From the NCBI RefSeq assembly GCF_946404925.1, contig NZ_CAMJFM010000001.1:124001-188000 (forward strand): a stretch of DNA of 64,000 nucleotides, read 5' to 3'. Under the pieces are notes generated by a model that worked only from the letters and a program-made list of their open reading frames with translations, made no database searches and was not told the DNA's origin. Positions 43,507 to 52,676 of the stretch are shown piece by piece. Source of the stretch: an uncultured Prevotella sp. (lineage in GTDB: Bacteria; Bacteroidota; Bacteroidia; Bacteroidales; Bacteroidaceae). Positions within the stretch are counted from its first letter, which is position 1. Every line of letters starts with the position of its first letter. The position numbers and the translations under genes were made by a program.

Positions 43507-43514
43507 CAAAGGAA
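43507..43514 (-). promoter_or_regulatory. possible -7 element of the His-rich gene
   Basis: Minus-strand TTCCTTTG followed by C differs from TAnnTTTG by one base; 48 bp upstream of the ATG. Confidence 0.35.
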
Positions 43515-43601
43515 CAACATTTTTGCATCATATACAAAGGATTTTCCCTAAATGGGTAGAGGAAAATCCCTATAAATGTATTTTGATTAGAATATTTTTA
43601 G

Positions 43602-43609
43602 TATCTTTG
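43602..43609 (+). promoter_or_regulatory. promoter of wzi
   Basis: TATCTTTG followed by C, 8 bp upstream of the wzi ATG. Confidence 0.6.
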
Positions 43610-43617
43610 CCCCCGTT

Positions 43618-45102
43618 ATGAAGAAATATTTGTCTATATTATTAATAATGTGTAGCCCTTTGGCTATGTGCGCACAGCATCGTTCGCTTACGGATAGTCT
43701 GCATTATCGTGCTGAGTTGCAAACAACATTGTCAACTGGCGATAATTCGCCATTGTGGCTAAATGCGAATAAGCATGGACTTAGTTCGCTGAAAACTGCC
43801 AATGGTTATCTGCGTGGTGCTATTGAACGTCCGCTTTCTGTTGATGATGGTAGAAAGTGGGGCATAGGTTATGGTGCAGATATTGCTGTAGCTGCTGGCT
43901 TTACAAGTACTTTGATTGTTCAGCAAGCCTACGTTGAGGGTAGGTGGCTTAAGGGAACCCTTACTGTTGGAGCTAAGGAATACCCTATGCAGCTTAAGAA
44001 TCAGATGTTGAGTTCTGGTTCTCAAACGCTTGGCATCAATGCACGCCCAGTTCCTCAGGTTCGTTTGGCGCTTCCTGAATATTGGACTATTCCAGGTACT
44101 AAAAACTGGTTGGCGCTGAAGGGCCATATAGCCTATGGTAAAACAACCGACGATAAATGGCAGAAAGACTTTAAGTCGCCTCAATGTCGCTATACCGAAG
44201 GCACCTTATATCACAGCAAGGCCGGCTATCTGAAGATTGGTCCAGGCAATCTGACTGCCGAACTTGGTTTAGAGATGGCTTGCCAGTTTGGTGGAACTTC
44301 TCATCTGTATGAGGATGGTGTGGAGAAGGTCTATGAAAATGATGGTGGACTAAAGGCGTTTAAGAATGCATTGATTCCAGGAGGTACAGATGTAACTGAT
44401 GGAAACTTTAAGAATTCTGAAGGAAACCAGCTTGGCTCGTGGGTTGCCAGAATCAACTATGATCAGCCATCGTGGAATCTGGGTGTGTACGCCGATCAGT
44501 TCTTTGAGGATAACTCCATGATGTTTCATGTCAACAAGAGTGGCGACAAGTACTTCTGGTATGACTTTAAGGATTGGCTTTTGGGAGCAGAACTAAAGTT
44601 GAAGAATGTGTCATGGATTAATGATATCGTAGTAGAGTATTTATATACAAAATATCAGGCAGGTCCTGTTTATCATGATCTTACAAGCAATGTTGGTTAT
44701 CAGATAAGTGGACGCGACAATTACTATAATCACCATTTGTTTACAGGTTGGCAGCATTGGGGACAGGTGATGGGTAACCCGCTTTACCTCTCACCACTAT
44801 ATAATACTGACGGACATATTGAGGTTGAGCACAATCGTTTCGTAGCGTGGCATTTGGGCTTTTGTGGCTCACCTATATCGAAGTTGAATTACAGAGTGCT
44901 GGCCTCATGGCAAAAGAGTTATGGCTCTTATTACTATCTGCCAGAGAATCCGATGGAGAATCTGAGTTGTATGGCTGAGGCTGATTATGCTCTGCAAGGA
45001 GGTTGGAGCATAAAAGGTGCAATCGCTGCTGATTTCGGAAAACTGAGGGGAGATAACTTTGGTTTCCAACTATCTATCATTAAAAGAGGATTAATCAAAT
45101 AA
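43618..45102 (+). CDS. wzi: capsule assembly Wzi family outer-membrane protein
   Basis: A 494-residue outer-membrane barrel that in Wzi proteins attaches or organises capsule at the cell surface. Signal peptide MKKYLSILLIMCSPLAMCAQ, then the family opening YRAELQTTLSTGDNSPLWLNANKHGLSS, and alternating strands such as VGAKEYPMQLKNQMLSSGSQ, RPVPQVRLALPEYW, YLKIGPGNLTAELGLEMA and SYYYLPENPMENLSCMAEADY. It is on the plus strand and faces the minus-strand wza-to-glycosyltransferase operon across a lipoprotein gene, so it probably serves the same polysaccharide. Confidence 0.88.
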   Translation: MKKYLSILLIMCSPLAMCAQHRSLTDSLHYRAELQTTLSTGDNSPLWLNANKHGLSSLKTANGYLRGAIERPLSVDDGRKWGIGYGADIAVAAGFTSTLIVQQAYVEGRWLKGTLTVGAKEYPMQLKNQMLSSGSQTLGINARPVPQVRLALPEYWTIPGTKNWLALKGHIAYGKTTDDKWQKDFKSPQCRYTEGTLYHSKAGYLKIGPGNLTAELGLEMACQFGGTSHLYEDGVEKVYENDGGLKAFKNALIPGGTDVTDGNFKNSEGNQLGSWVARINYDQPSWNLGVYADQFFEDNSMMFHVNKSGDKYFWYDFKDWLLGAELKLKNVSWINDIVVEYLYTKYQAGPVYHDLTSNVGYQISGRDNYYNHHLFTGWQHWGQVMGNPLYLSPLYNTDGHIEVEHNRFVAWHLGFCGSPISKLNYRVLASWQKSYGSYYYLPENPMENLSCMAEADYALQGGWSIKGAIAADFGKLRGDNFGFQLSIIKRGLIK

Positions 45103-45114
45103 CGTGTATTGGGT

Positions 45115-45552
45115 ATGAAGCGTTTCTTATATATTATAATAGGTGTAGTCTTGTTAATGACCAGTTGCGATAAGGAAACATCGGACAATGGAAATCTTGA
45201 TGGTCTATGGCAGATGACGCTGATGCAGAACAAAACAACCGATAACGCTAAGAATGACATGCGTTCATCAGGTATTACTTGGGCTTTTCAAGGACACATC
45301 TTGGAACTACGTGATTTGAAAAAAGGCAATCAGGATATTATCATGAGCTTTAATCATGATGGTAATAAATTAAAGGTGTTTGCACCATATAGGGTAGATC
45401 GTGATTCGGATGATATCGTTATTAATGATGTAACTTTGCTGTTACCCTATGGCATCGGAAATACAACTGCCGAATACAATGTTACTGAACTTTCTGGCAG
45501 CTGTATGATTCTTGATGATGACGTTTGGCATCTGGAGTTCAGAAAGTATTAG
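45115..45552 (+). CDS. small lipocalin-like lipoprotein
   Basis: A 145-residue lipoprotein: MKRFLYIIIGVVLLMTSC, lipidated at Cys18, then DKETSDNGNLDGLWQMTLMQ, the start usual for Bacteroidetes lipocalin-like (DUF4488/DUF5004-type) domains, and beta strands (GITWAFQGHILELRDL, IIMSFNHDGNKLKVFAP, SGSCMILDDDVWHLEFRKY). It starts 12 bp after wzi and ends with a 4-bp overlap with the convergent sugar transferase. The TTG at 45109 is not used. The ligand is unknown; a link to capsule handling is inferred from position. Confidence 0.65.
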   Translation: MKRFLYIIIGVVLLMTSCDKETSDNGNLDGLWQMTLMQNKTTDNAKNDMRSSGITWAFQGHILELRDLKKGNQDIIMSFNHDGNKLKVFAPYRVDRDSDDIVINDVTLLLPYGIGNTTAEYNVTELSGSCMILDDDVWHLEFRKY

Positions 45553-46175
45553 AACTTTCTGCCAAATATAATTTTCAGGAAGGTTAGTCCCAGGATTTTT
45601 GCATCCAGCCACCATGAACGACGTTCAAGGTATTCTAAATCCATTTCCAGTCGTTTCAGCATCTTGTCCATAGTGTCTGTATAACCGTTATACAATGTGG
45701 CCATGGATGTGATGCCAGGACGAATCTGATACAGATAGGTGTATCGAGGATCTATCTTGATAATCTGGTCTATATAGAATTTTCTTTCAGGGCGTGGACC
45801 AATAAATGCCATATCGCCGATAAAGATGTTCCAAAGCTGGGGCAGCTCATCGAGATGGTGCTCACGAAGGAATTTTCCTGTTTTGGTAAGGCGCTTGTCT
45901 TTACCATCGTTGCACAACTGCGGACCTTTATCTTCGGCACTTACCATCATACTGCGGAATTTGTAGATAGTGAAAGGTCGTCCGAATCGTCCTATACGTT
46001 CCTGTTTGAATATAACAGGGCCATCATTATCGCGCTTGATTGCTATGTAGCAAGCAAGGAATAGGGGAGAGAATACAATCAGACAAATGCTAGCGAAAAA
46101 GAAATCAATCCAACGTTTGACTTCTTTTTCAAAAGCGTTCATTCCATCATATATATAAGAGTAATTATGCTCCAT
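45549..46175 (-). CDS. initiating sugar-1-phosphate transferase (bacterial sugar transferase family)
   Basis: Transfers a sugar-1-phosphate from a UDP-sugar to undecaprenyl phosphate at the inner membrane, the first step of repeat-unit synthesis. The 208-residue protein is the short PglC-like form with one membrane-entering helix (WIDFFFASICLIVFSPLFLACYIAI) followed by the conserved KQERIGRFGRPFTIYKFRSM, the catalytic/loop segment FLREHHLDELPQLWNIF and GDMAFIGPRPER. It is the last gene of the minus-strand polysaccharide operon. Its sugar specificity (GlcNAc, Gal, FucNAc4N and so on) cannot be read from sequence. The TTG at 46184 is not used. Confidence 0.9.
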   Translation of the reverse strand: MEHNYSYIYDGMNAFEKEVKRWIDFFFASICLIVFSPLFLACYIAIKRDNDGPVIFKQERIGRFGRPFTIYKFRSMMVSAEDKGPQLCNDGKDKRLTKTGKFLREHHLDELPQLWNIFIGDMAFIGPRPERKFYIDQIIKIDPRYTYLYQIRPGITSMATLYNGYTDTMDKMLKRLEMDLEYLERRSWWLDAKILGLTFLKIIFGRKF

Positions 46176-46229
46176 CCAATACAATTTTGTTCCTTAATAT
46201 AAATATATAACGTTTCTTTAATTCAATTA

Positions 46230-47045
46230 TTATCTACGCAACAGGAAAAAATAGATTTTTTCGCGCCAGTAGTTGGGTATCATCCTCAATGTGGTCCTTT
46301 TGATGATATTATGAATCATGGTCATGAAACCAATATGTCCCTTATGGCGTATCGACTGCTGAAATCTTATTTCCTGTTGGATATAGCTGCATCCGCCTCT
46401 GCGACTATAGAAGTCTTTCGAGAGTCTGAAATATAGCAGGGATTCTTGCAGATTATGGAATCTGGCACCATTTCGCATCATCCTTATCCAGAGGTCGTAG
46501 TCTTCAAATAGAGGGCAGTTTCTATAGCTGCCTGCATTTTCTATTGCCTTTTTCCTGAACATAACTGTAGGGTGATTCATTGGGTTGCGTTTCCTGCTGA
46601 AAGTCACCAGTTGTTCGTGGTCCTGTGGTACCTTGCGAATGGCTTTGGTCTGGCTTGGGTTATCAACGAACTCTTCAGTCCACGAGCCTACAACATCTAT
46701 CTCTGGATGCTGTTCCAGATAGGCGAATTCTTTGGCCAGTCGTTCTGGCTTCGATATGTCGTCAGAATCCATGCGTGCCACGAGTTCATTGTGGCAATGT
46801 TTTAGTCCTTCGCAAAGTGCGGGACCTAATCCTGCATTCTCAGGCAGTTTCACAATCTGCAGTTCTTGATGCTGCTGGGCGTATTGCTGTATGATTGTGT
46901 CAAGTTCCTCAGTCAATGGGCCGTCTTCAACTAACACCACTTCATCAGGTGGCATCGTCTGTGTGAAAATGCTGTCAAGGCTTTGCTGCAGAAAATCTGG
47001 CTTTTCCTTGCTATAGACTGATATCAGAACTGATACTTGATTCAT
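46230..47045 (-). CDS. glycosyltransferase family 2
   Basis: A 271-residue cytoplasmic inverting glycosyltransferase. It begins NQVSVLISVYSKEKPDFLQQ, has VVLVEDGP, the metal-binding DxD region LVARMDSDDISKPERL, NPMNHPTVMFRKKAI and the C-terminal FEDYDLWIRMMRNG. GT2 enzymes of this kind (for example WbnJ of the E. coli O86 cluster, a beta-1,3-galactosyltransferase) build the acceptor disaccharide in blood-group-like polysaccharides, so the same role is possible here but unproven. Its start overlaps the end of the GT11 gene by 4 bp. Confidence 0.87.
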   Translation of the reverse strand: MNQVSVLISVYSKEKPDFLQQSLDSIFTQTMPPDEVVLVEDGPLTEELDTIIQQYAQQHQELQIVKLPENAGLGPALCEGLKHCHNELVARMDSDDISKPERLAKEFAYLEQHPEIDVVGSWTEEFVDNPSQTKAIRKVPQDHEQLVTFSRKRNPMNHPTVMFRKKAIENAGSYRNCPLFEDYDLWIRMMRNGARFHNLQESLLYFRLSKDFYSRRGGCSYIQQEIRFQQSIRHKGHIGFMTMIHNIIKRTTLRMIPNYWREKIYFFLLRR

Positions 47046-47914
47046 ATTTTTATCCAATTGTCAGGTACAGGCGAGCACACATCTTTCATGTTCATCCATT
47101 TGCTTGGTGCTATAGTACTGCCATCTTGATGCTTGCTGAGCCATGCTCCCCACCATGAGAATGATGAATTGGCGATGATGTGATGTCGGCAAATTGACAT
47201 GAGGTGCATATCGTTGATGCTTTTCTCGTCAGTATTCCAGTCGATATATAATACCTTCTCGTTGTCAAGCATGCTTGACAAGTGCTGTTTACACCAATCG
47301 ATGTCGTCCGAAAAAACACACCATGTTTCAGGTCGCTCAATAGATTTCATTCTTTTAATAGCTTCAGATGCAAAATCTGTGCCAATAGTTCCCTTACGTA
47401 GAGGGTCAGTGAGATAGTCGCCACGACGAATGTGAATGCTACAACTGTTGGTTGATGAAGCAAGTTGAGCTGCTTTCAGGTTCTGTTCATCATGAAGCTT
47501 AGGGAATGAATAGATGCTCAATAGTTCTTCGCGAATAGCCTTGAAGTACTCTTCGTGCTGCCAATAACCATCGTAGTACATGCTGCCCTCAAAGCCGATG
47601 GCAGTTGGCTCGAATGTAAAGTCGGGCTTTTCTTGCAGCATCGTCTTTCGTGATGGTAGAATCCGACTGCCTATTCGCCATGTTTGGAAATTGGGGTAGG
47701 GATATGCCAATTGGGCTACTTCTAAAAGAGTGGCCTTCTGGAAACTGGCCCCAAAAACCTTTCCTATTTCGAATCCACGATGTTTGTGATAACCATTGAA
47801 ACAATGCAAGTCAAGGAGCACGCGCTCTTCTGGGTGCTGCTTTTGCAGCGCCTTGTAGAGGGCGAATTGAAACATCTGATTGCCCAGACCTCCTATGACT
47901 TTTACTATCTTCAT
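47042..47914 (-). CDS. glycosyltransferase family 11 (alpha-1,2-fucosyltransferase-like)
   Basis: A 290-residue GT11 enzyme that in characterised members transfers L-fucose from GDP-fucose to the 2-OH of galactose, making an H-type structure. It opens with MKIVKVIGGLGNQMFQFALY, the GDP-binding Gly/Asn block, has the arginine motif CSIHIRRGDYLTDPL, and near the end HHIIANSSFSWWGAWLSKH. The long frame to 47992 overlaps coding DNA of the upstream gene; the ATG at 47914 gives the normal start and a 4-bp overlap with the GT6-Wzx gene. No GDP-fucose synthesis genes are in the window. Confidence 0.9.
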   Translation of the reverse strand: MKIVKVIGGLGNQMFQFALYKALQKQHPEERVLLDLHCFNGYHKHRGFEIGKVFGASFQKATLLEVAQLAYPYPNFQTWRIGSRILPSRKTMLQEKPDFTFEPTAIGFEGSMYYDGYWQHEEYFKAIREELLSIYSFPKLHDEQNLKAAQLASSTNSCSIHIRRGDYLTDPLRKGTIGTDFASEAIKRMKSIERPETWCVFSDDIDWCKQHLSSMLDNEKVLYIDWNTDEKSINDMHLMSICRHHIIANSSFSWWGAWLSKHQDGSTIAPSKWMNMKDVCSPVPDNWIKI

Positions 47915-49926
47915 TTGGTTCTTGATCTTAATTGATTCCAATAATATAGTGGAGTTCGCAAGATGTATCCTGCTTGTCTCCATAGACTGCAATGAATTAG
48001 CCTGCCTGCAATATAACTAACAACAAGACTGTTGATGATGCTATAGCCTACAAGTAGTGTCAACAGCGTTTCTACATCATATTTCACTCCTATCAATAAG
48101 ATCACCACAAGGATTGATCTTCTGATGATGTCGAGCTTGAAAAGAATATCGGTCCTTCCCTTTACAAGCAGAATGTCTTGGTTGATGTCTGAGAAACAGT
48201 ATACAAATCCAATTACGCAGAAATACCTTAGATAGACCGCTGTTGGTGCCCATTCTTGTGGGAATAGCCATCCGATGAAGTGATCTGAGAAAATGAAAAG
48301 TGCAATCATAATTGGCGCTAAAACCCAGAATGCCGTTCCCACAACTCGCTGACTGAATCTGCTTAGCTCCTCATTGTCGTTCTGAAATGTCGACATCATT
48401 GAATAACTCACACGCTTAATACCATAACAGAAGGTGCCTGATGTGAGGTATGGTATTTTGTTGGCCATCGTGTAATGACCAAGAATAGTTGAATTATAGG
48501 TTTTTCCTACGAATAGGTTTGCAAGATTGTCGGTGATGGCTGCCAACATATTGCTACCCAGTAGGTTCATAGAGAATTTGAGATATTTTCTGACGCATAG
48601 AAATGAGAAGAATAACTTGGGTCTCCAGGTACTATATTTCCAGAAGAATAGTGTCTGAAGAATAGCGAATAACAGGTTCTGTACAATCAGTCCCCAAACA
48701 TCTCGACGTATATAGCTTACAATGATGCCTGCTATTCCAGAAAGCAATACTGCCCAGAAAGATATCTTCGACACATTTTTAAAGTTCACTTCCTTATATA
48801 GTAGTCCTTGTTGAACCACTACAAGTGATTGGAAAATCAATGCTAGAAAAGCTACACGGATGAGTATAGTGAGTTGAGGCTCATGATAGAAACCTGCTAT
48901 GAATGGAGCTGATATCCAGAAGATACAATATACGATTGTACCTAAAAGGATGTTGAACCAGAAGATAGAGCTTTCATCTTGTCGCGTAACGTTTTGTTCG
49001 TGTATGAGTGCCTGAGAGAATCCGCTATCAATCAGTATGGTAGAGAATGCGAGGAAGATACTCATCATGCTTACTAAACCGAAATCGGCTGGAGCTACAA
49101 ACTGGGCTATAATGAACGTACAGAGTATCTGTATGCCCATCTTGGCAAACCTTTCTGTCATGCTCCATAAGGTTGCACTTGCCACAATACCAATACCCCT
49201 TTTCAGACGCCCCAAAAGCGAATGGTCGCGCCCTTTGTCGAAATAGGAGTCAATCTTCGTCTTGTCGAGCAACAGTATCTTTGGCTCAAACGGAAGGTCC
49301 TTACCTTCGATATATGCATATGATGGTGATAAAGGCTTGCAATGATGATGACGCAGATAATGATTTAAATGCGATTCGTCATGATAGCACGCAATGATGC
49401 CCTTCTCCAAATCATCGTGTATCTGCTTGCTGCATGTCTCTATTAAGGACAGATAATCTTCCGTCTTTCCGCCATTCAGACTTCCCATATAATAATGGTA
49501 GTTGTCCTCATTGGCAGGAATATAGGCTTTTGATTGCTTGTTGCGCTCATAGGGATAGCGCCATACTGGCTTATCGTAATAGCCAGGATGGAGTACTGCT
49601 GTCAACCTATCTTCCAATAGTTCCTCACCCACAGGTCCAACAAAGCGCATGTTGGCATTAAAGAAGAATGTGTAGTCATATTCCTCCAACTGTTCTCTGA
49701 TCTCTAAGAATCTGTCAAATCTTAGCAGCGAGTCCTCTGGGAATCCTCTACAAGGCCTTATCAGTAGTTCTACGTTCTCTGCCTTTGTCAGTTGTTCCTG
49801 GTCTGTAAAGACAAAATAGCGTTTCTCCATACCTTGCAACAGGTATTTCTCGGCCGATTCATAGAACCCGTCGAAAAACTGGGCGTAACGTCCTGTACAG
49901 ATATATAAAATGGCTATTTTTGTCAT
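47911..49926 (-). CDS. natural fusion: GT6 glycosyltransferase + Wzx-type polysaccharide flippase
   Basis: One unbroken 671-residue frame. Residues 1-240 are a family GT6 glycosyltransferase (blood group A/B transferase family): KIAILYICTGRY, KRYFVFTDQ, DSLLRFDRFLEIREQL, then N90-A-N92 (TFFFNANMRFVG) in place of the DxD metal motif, as in known bacterial GT6 enzymes, and HYYMGSLNGGKT and ACYHDESHLNHYL. Residues 243-671 are a flippase of the polysaccharide-synthesis (MOP) family starting RLKRGIGIVASATLWSMTERF and running through about 10-12 membrane segments (FVAPADFGLVSMMSIFLAFS, DSGFSQALIHE, FSMNLLGSNMLA). Each part has near-normal length for a complete protein. It overlaps wzy and GT11 by 4 bp each. 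Such a fusion would place the last glycosylation next to membrane export. Confidence 0.88.
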   Translation of the reverse strand: MTKIAILYICTGRYAQFFDGFYESAEKYLLQGMEKRYFVFTDQEQLTKAENVELLIRPCRGFPEDSLLRFDRFLEIREQLEEYDYTFFFNANMRFVGPVGEELLEDRLTAVLHPGYYDKPVWRYPYERNKQSKAYIPANEDNYHYYMGSLNGGKTEDYLSLIETCSKQIHDDLEKGIIACYHDESHLNHYLRHHHCKPLSPSYAYIEGKDLPFEPKILLLDKTKIDSYFDKGRDHSLLGRLKRGIGIVASATLWSMTERFAKMGIQILCTFIIAQFVAPADFGLVSMMSIFLAFSTILIDSGFSQALIHEQNVTRQDESSIFWFNILLGTIVYCIFWISAPFIAGFYHEPQLTILIRVAFLALIFQSLVVVQQGLLYKEVNFKNVSKISFWAVLLSGIAGIIVSYIRRDVWGLIVQNLLFAILQTLFFWKYSTWRPKLFFSFLCVRKYLKFSMNLLGSNMLAAITDNLANLFVGKTYNSTILGHYTMANKIPYLTSGTFCYGIKRVSYSMMSTFQNDNEELSRFSQRVVGTAFWVLAPIMIALFIFSDHFIGWLFPQEWAPTAVYLRYFCVIGFVYCFSDINQDILLVKGRTDILFKLDIIRRSILVVILLIGVKYDVETLLTLLVGYSIINSLVVSYIAGRLIHCSLWRQAGYILRTPLYYWNQLRSRTK

Positions 49927-51086
49927 TGATTGTTCTCCCAGTACATGTTAAATTCGTGGAATCTATCGCTGAAATCATAGAACGAATAGGGCACAAGATG
50001 ATACCACTCGTTTCTGAATGTCAGTATCATTGTCATTCTTAAGGCCAGCAACACCAAAGCCGTCATCATTAATATTCGTCTCAATGGCTTCTGTTGTCTT
50101 TGTGCACCATATTCGGTCATCGGGTCGTCGGCATCTACGAACCTGAAGAATGTGATGTATATGATTGGCCAGATGAAGATGTTTAATCTGAAGAACGACA
50201 GGAATGATGGGGTGATGATACATACACACAATCCGCAAATGCCTATCCAGAAGGTAGTCTTGTCAATTTTAGTCATGCCCATCTTCTTGTATAACCATAC
50301 ACAAGTGAGTAGCAGGGTAAGCATGAGTGTACCATCGAGTACGGCTCCTATTGGGAATGTGTTACGTTTGATGTTCATCAGGAAGTATTTTGTTGTGCCT
50401 AATCCCATCAGGTTGAATATCTCATACACCATTATGGATATCAGAAGGGCTATACCCAACACAATAGCGATGTTGCGCTTACAGATACGGATGCGCTGAA
50501 TAAAGGGGAAAATGAGCAACACCAAAGCTGACAGATGGAATAATGATGCGCATACTATTAATGCCACATAAGGCTTCCAACGTTCCTGCTTCAGGTATGG
50601 ATATGCGGCATAGAAGAACATGAGTGCAAACGACTGTCGGATAAGACAATACTGGTCGAACATGATTCCTGAAAGTAGCATCATCAGCAGAGCTGATGTT
50701 ATATGGCATGTCTGCTTGTCTATGAACTTTATGGTGCCCCAACTGATAATCAGCGATGAGAAAATAATGATTGTGAATGCTTCTTTTGATACGTACTTTA
50801 TCAATATATGTTGCAATACCTGATAGCCGTACTCAAAACTCAATAGAATGCGATACGTGAAGATTGAAGAATCTACGTAGCCCTTGGTGTGAGCCAATTT
50901 GTAATATGCCCCATAATAGTGAGGCGTATCATTCAATACCGTGATATCTCTGAATCCAAAGAATCCGAATAGTAATACAAAACATGCCACAAGTTGGAAC
51001 AATCGGGCTGATCCAACTTGCTTAAACTGTTTTGATATGATATGTACTATCAGAAACAGAATGAAATACAGAAAAATCAATGCCAT
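49923..51086 (-). CDS. wzy: EpsG-family O-antigen/capsule polymerase (Wzy-like)
   Basis: A 387-residue inner-membrane protein with about ten hydrophobic segments, of the EpsG type. Family features: LLFGFFGFRDITVLNDTPHYYGAYYKL (short periplasmic loop after the first helices), SFEYGYQVLQHILIKYV, DQYCLIRQSFALMFFYAAYPYLKQERWK with the conserved RQS-A pattern, and FHLSALVLLIFPFI. It is expected to polymerise lipid-linked repeat units in the periplasm. Position between wzz and the GT6-Wzx fusion fits a Wzx/Wzy-dependent pathway. Confidence 0.88.
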   Translation of the reverse strand: MALIFLYFILFLIVHIISKQFKQVGSARLFQLVACFVLLFGFFGFRDITVLNDTPHYYGAYYKLAHTKGYVDSSIFTYRILLSFEYGYQVLQHILIKYVSKEAFTIIIFSSLIISWGTIKFIDKQTCHITSALLMMLLSGIMFDQYCLIRQSFALMFFYAAYPYLKQERWKPYVALIVCASLFHLSALVLLIFPFIQRIRICKRNIAIVLGIALLISIMVYEIFNLMGLGTTKYFLMNIKRNTFPIGAVLDGTLMLTLLLTCVWLYKKMGMTKIDKTTFWIGICGLCVCIITPSFLSFFRLNIFIWPIIYITFFRFVDADDPMTEYGAQRQQKPLRRILMMTALVLLALRMTMILTFRNEWYHLVPYSFYDFSDRFHEFNMYWENNQ

Positions 51087-51098
51087 TCCCTTCTGTGT

Positions 51099-52667
51099 TT
51101 ATTTCTCAGCCAGTATCTGTTTGATGTTCAGTTTCAGATATATGGATAAAGAAGGTAGGATCAAACCTAACAATAAGGCGATGATCAGGACGGTTCCTTT
51201 CTTGGGGAATACTGGCTTAAGTTTACCCATTGGTGGCGAAACGATGCGCAGGTTCTGAGAGTTGTAAATCTGTGTCAGACTGTTCTCCTCGCGCTTTTCC
51301 AGCAGATAGATGTAGAGCGCTTCTATTATCTTGTGCTGGCGCTCGGCTGGCAGTACTTGGGTTACTGCTGAGGGTGCTGCTGATATCTGCTGCTTGAGTT
51401 TCTGGTCTTCGCGATTAACGGCTTTCTGACTAGCTTTTAATTGAGCAACACCATGGTCCAGCGTGTTAACAATCGTCTTTCGCATGCTGGCCAATTGTGC
51501 GTCCAGATCCTTAACCAGAGGGTTGTTCTCGCTGCTATTGTCGGCCATCTGGTTACGCTGCAGTTGCAGCTTGTTGTATTCGCTTATCTGTAGTGCTACA
51601 TTCTCATTATCGGGCAAAAGATTGGCTGGCAGAATCTGGTTCTGTCCCTCCATACGCTTTACCTGATCGCGCATCTGCTCCATGATGTAAAGCTGGTTGT
51701 TCACCTTCACTTGTTGCTCGTAGGTAAGGGCTGCATTTGCCATATACATCTTTGCTGCCTCCTCGTAGTCTGGCATAAGATTATTCCCCTTAAACTTTGC
51801 AATGTCTTTGTCGAGACCACTCAGCTCTTGTTCGATATCCTTAATGCGTTCATTGATGAATTGGGTAGATATGCTGGCCGCATTCTTCTTGTCTTTCATC
51901 CAGGCCTCTTGATAGATACTGATCAAGGTGTTGATAATCAGTTCTGCGCGCTCTGCTATCTGGTCTTGATAACCTATGTAGATGATGCTAGTCTGATCGT
52001 CGGCCAGCGAGATGTCCATCTTCTTCATGCATTTCTCAGTCTGGTCGTATTTCTTCTCTTTGGTGATGCGGATGGTCATATCGCCCTCTTTGTCCATCAC
52101 CTGCTTGAAGTGCTTGGTGGCGATAACGCTGATGGGGCCTATTGGAGTCTGGCATACTGTATTTACCTTACCCTCAATCTCTCCGTCCATCTTGTCTTTG
52201 TTCTTGCGCATTTTGCGGAGCGTGAAGGTGCCATCGCTCTTCAAGTCCATCTTCATGTAAGCGCCATCCTTATCGGTAAGCTTGGGGAACGTCAGCTTTA
52301 CAGGCAACGTCTCCTCCCAAAGCTCGTGCTTCATCAGTCCGTCGTACACCTCATAACGAGTGTCAAGTCCAAGACGGTTAACCACTTCCATCATCATTGA
52401 AGGGGCCGACATGATGGCCATCTCGTTGTCAACATTCGATGATATATTGATGCCAGCCATGCCTGCCAGCATACCCATACCAGCACTCATCGACGATAGC
52501 AAACCGCTTCCGCCGTTCTCGTCTTTTACCAGAACCGTGGCGCTGCGTTCGTATTGTGGGGCTGTTGTAAACAGGAAAAATATGATTGCTAGTAGAAATG
52601 CGGCGGTGGTGTATGCAAACCAACGCCAGCGTTTCTTACATTCTATGATATATGTTTGTATGTCCAT
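51099..52667 (-). CDS. wzz: Wzz/GumC-like chain-length determinant
   Basis: A 522-residue inner-membrane polysaccharide co-polymerase. It has an N-terminal span (FAYTTAAFLLAIIFFLFTTA) followed by QYERSATVLVKDENGG, a long periplasmic coiled-coil region (about residues 265-450, e.g. RIKDIEQELSGLDKDIAKFK and LNKLQLQRNQMAD-type helices) and a C-terminal span (GTVLIIALLLGLILPSLSIYL) preceded by PPMGKLKPVFPKK. There is no Walker-type tyrosine kinase domain, so phosphorylation-based control would need another protein. Packed between wza (9 bp) and wzy (12 bp). Confidence 0.88.
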   Translation of the reverse strand: MDIQTYIIECKKRWRWFAYTTAAFLLAIIFFLFTTAPQYERSATVLVKDENGGSGLLSSMSAGMGMLAGMAGINISSNVDNEMAIMSAPSMMMEVVNRLGLDTRYEVYDGLMKHELWEETLPVKLTFPKLTDKDGAYMKMDLKSDGTFTLRKMRKNKDKMDGEIEGKVNTVCQTPIGPISVIATKHFKQVMDKEGDMTIRITKEKKYDQTEKCMKKMDISLADDQTSIIYIGYQDQIAERAELIINTLISIYQEAWMKDKKNAASISTQFINERIKDIEQELSGLDKDIAKFKGNNLMPDYEEAAKMYMANAALTYEQQVKVNNQLYIMEQMRDQVKRMEGQNQILPANLLPDNENVALQISEYNKLQLQRNQMADNSSENNPLVKDLDAQLASMRKTIVNTLDHGVAQLKASQKAVNREDQKLKQQISAAPSAVTQVLPAERQHKIIEALYIYLLEKREENSLTQIYNSQNLRIVSPPMGKLKPVFPKKGTVLIIALLLGLILPSLSIYLKLNIKQILAEK

Positions 52668-52676
52668 GATTGATGC

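Noticed and set aside
51711..52400. 229-residue plus-strand frame opposite wzz
   Set aside because: Shadow of the Wzz frame with its membrane spans and coiled coil.
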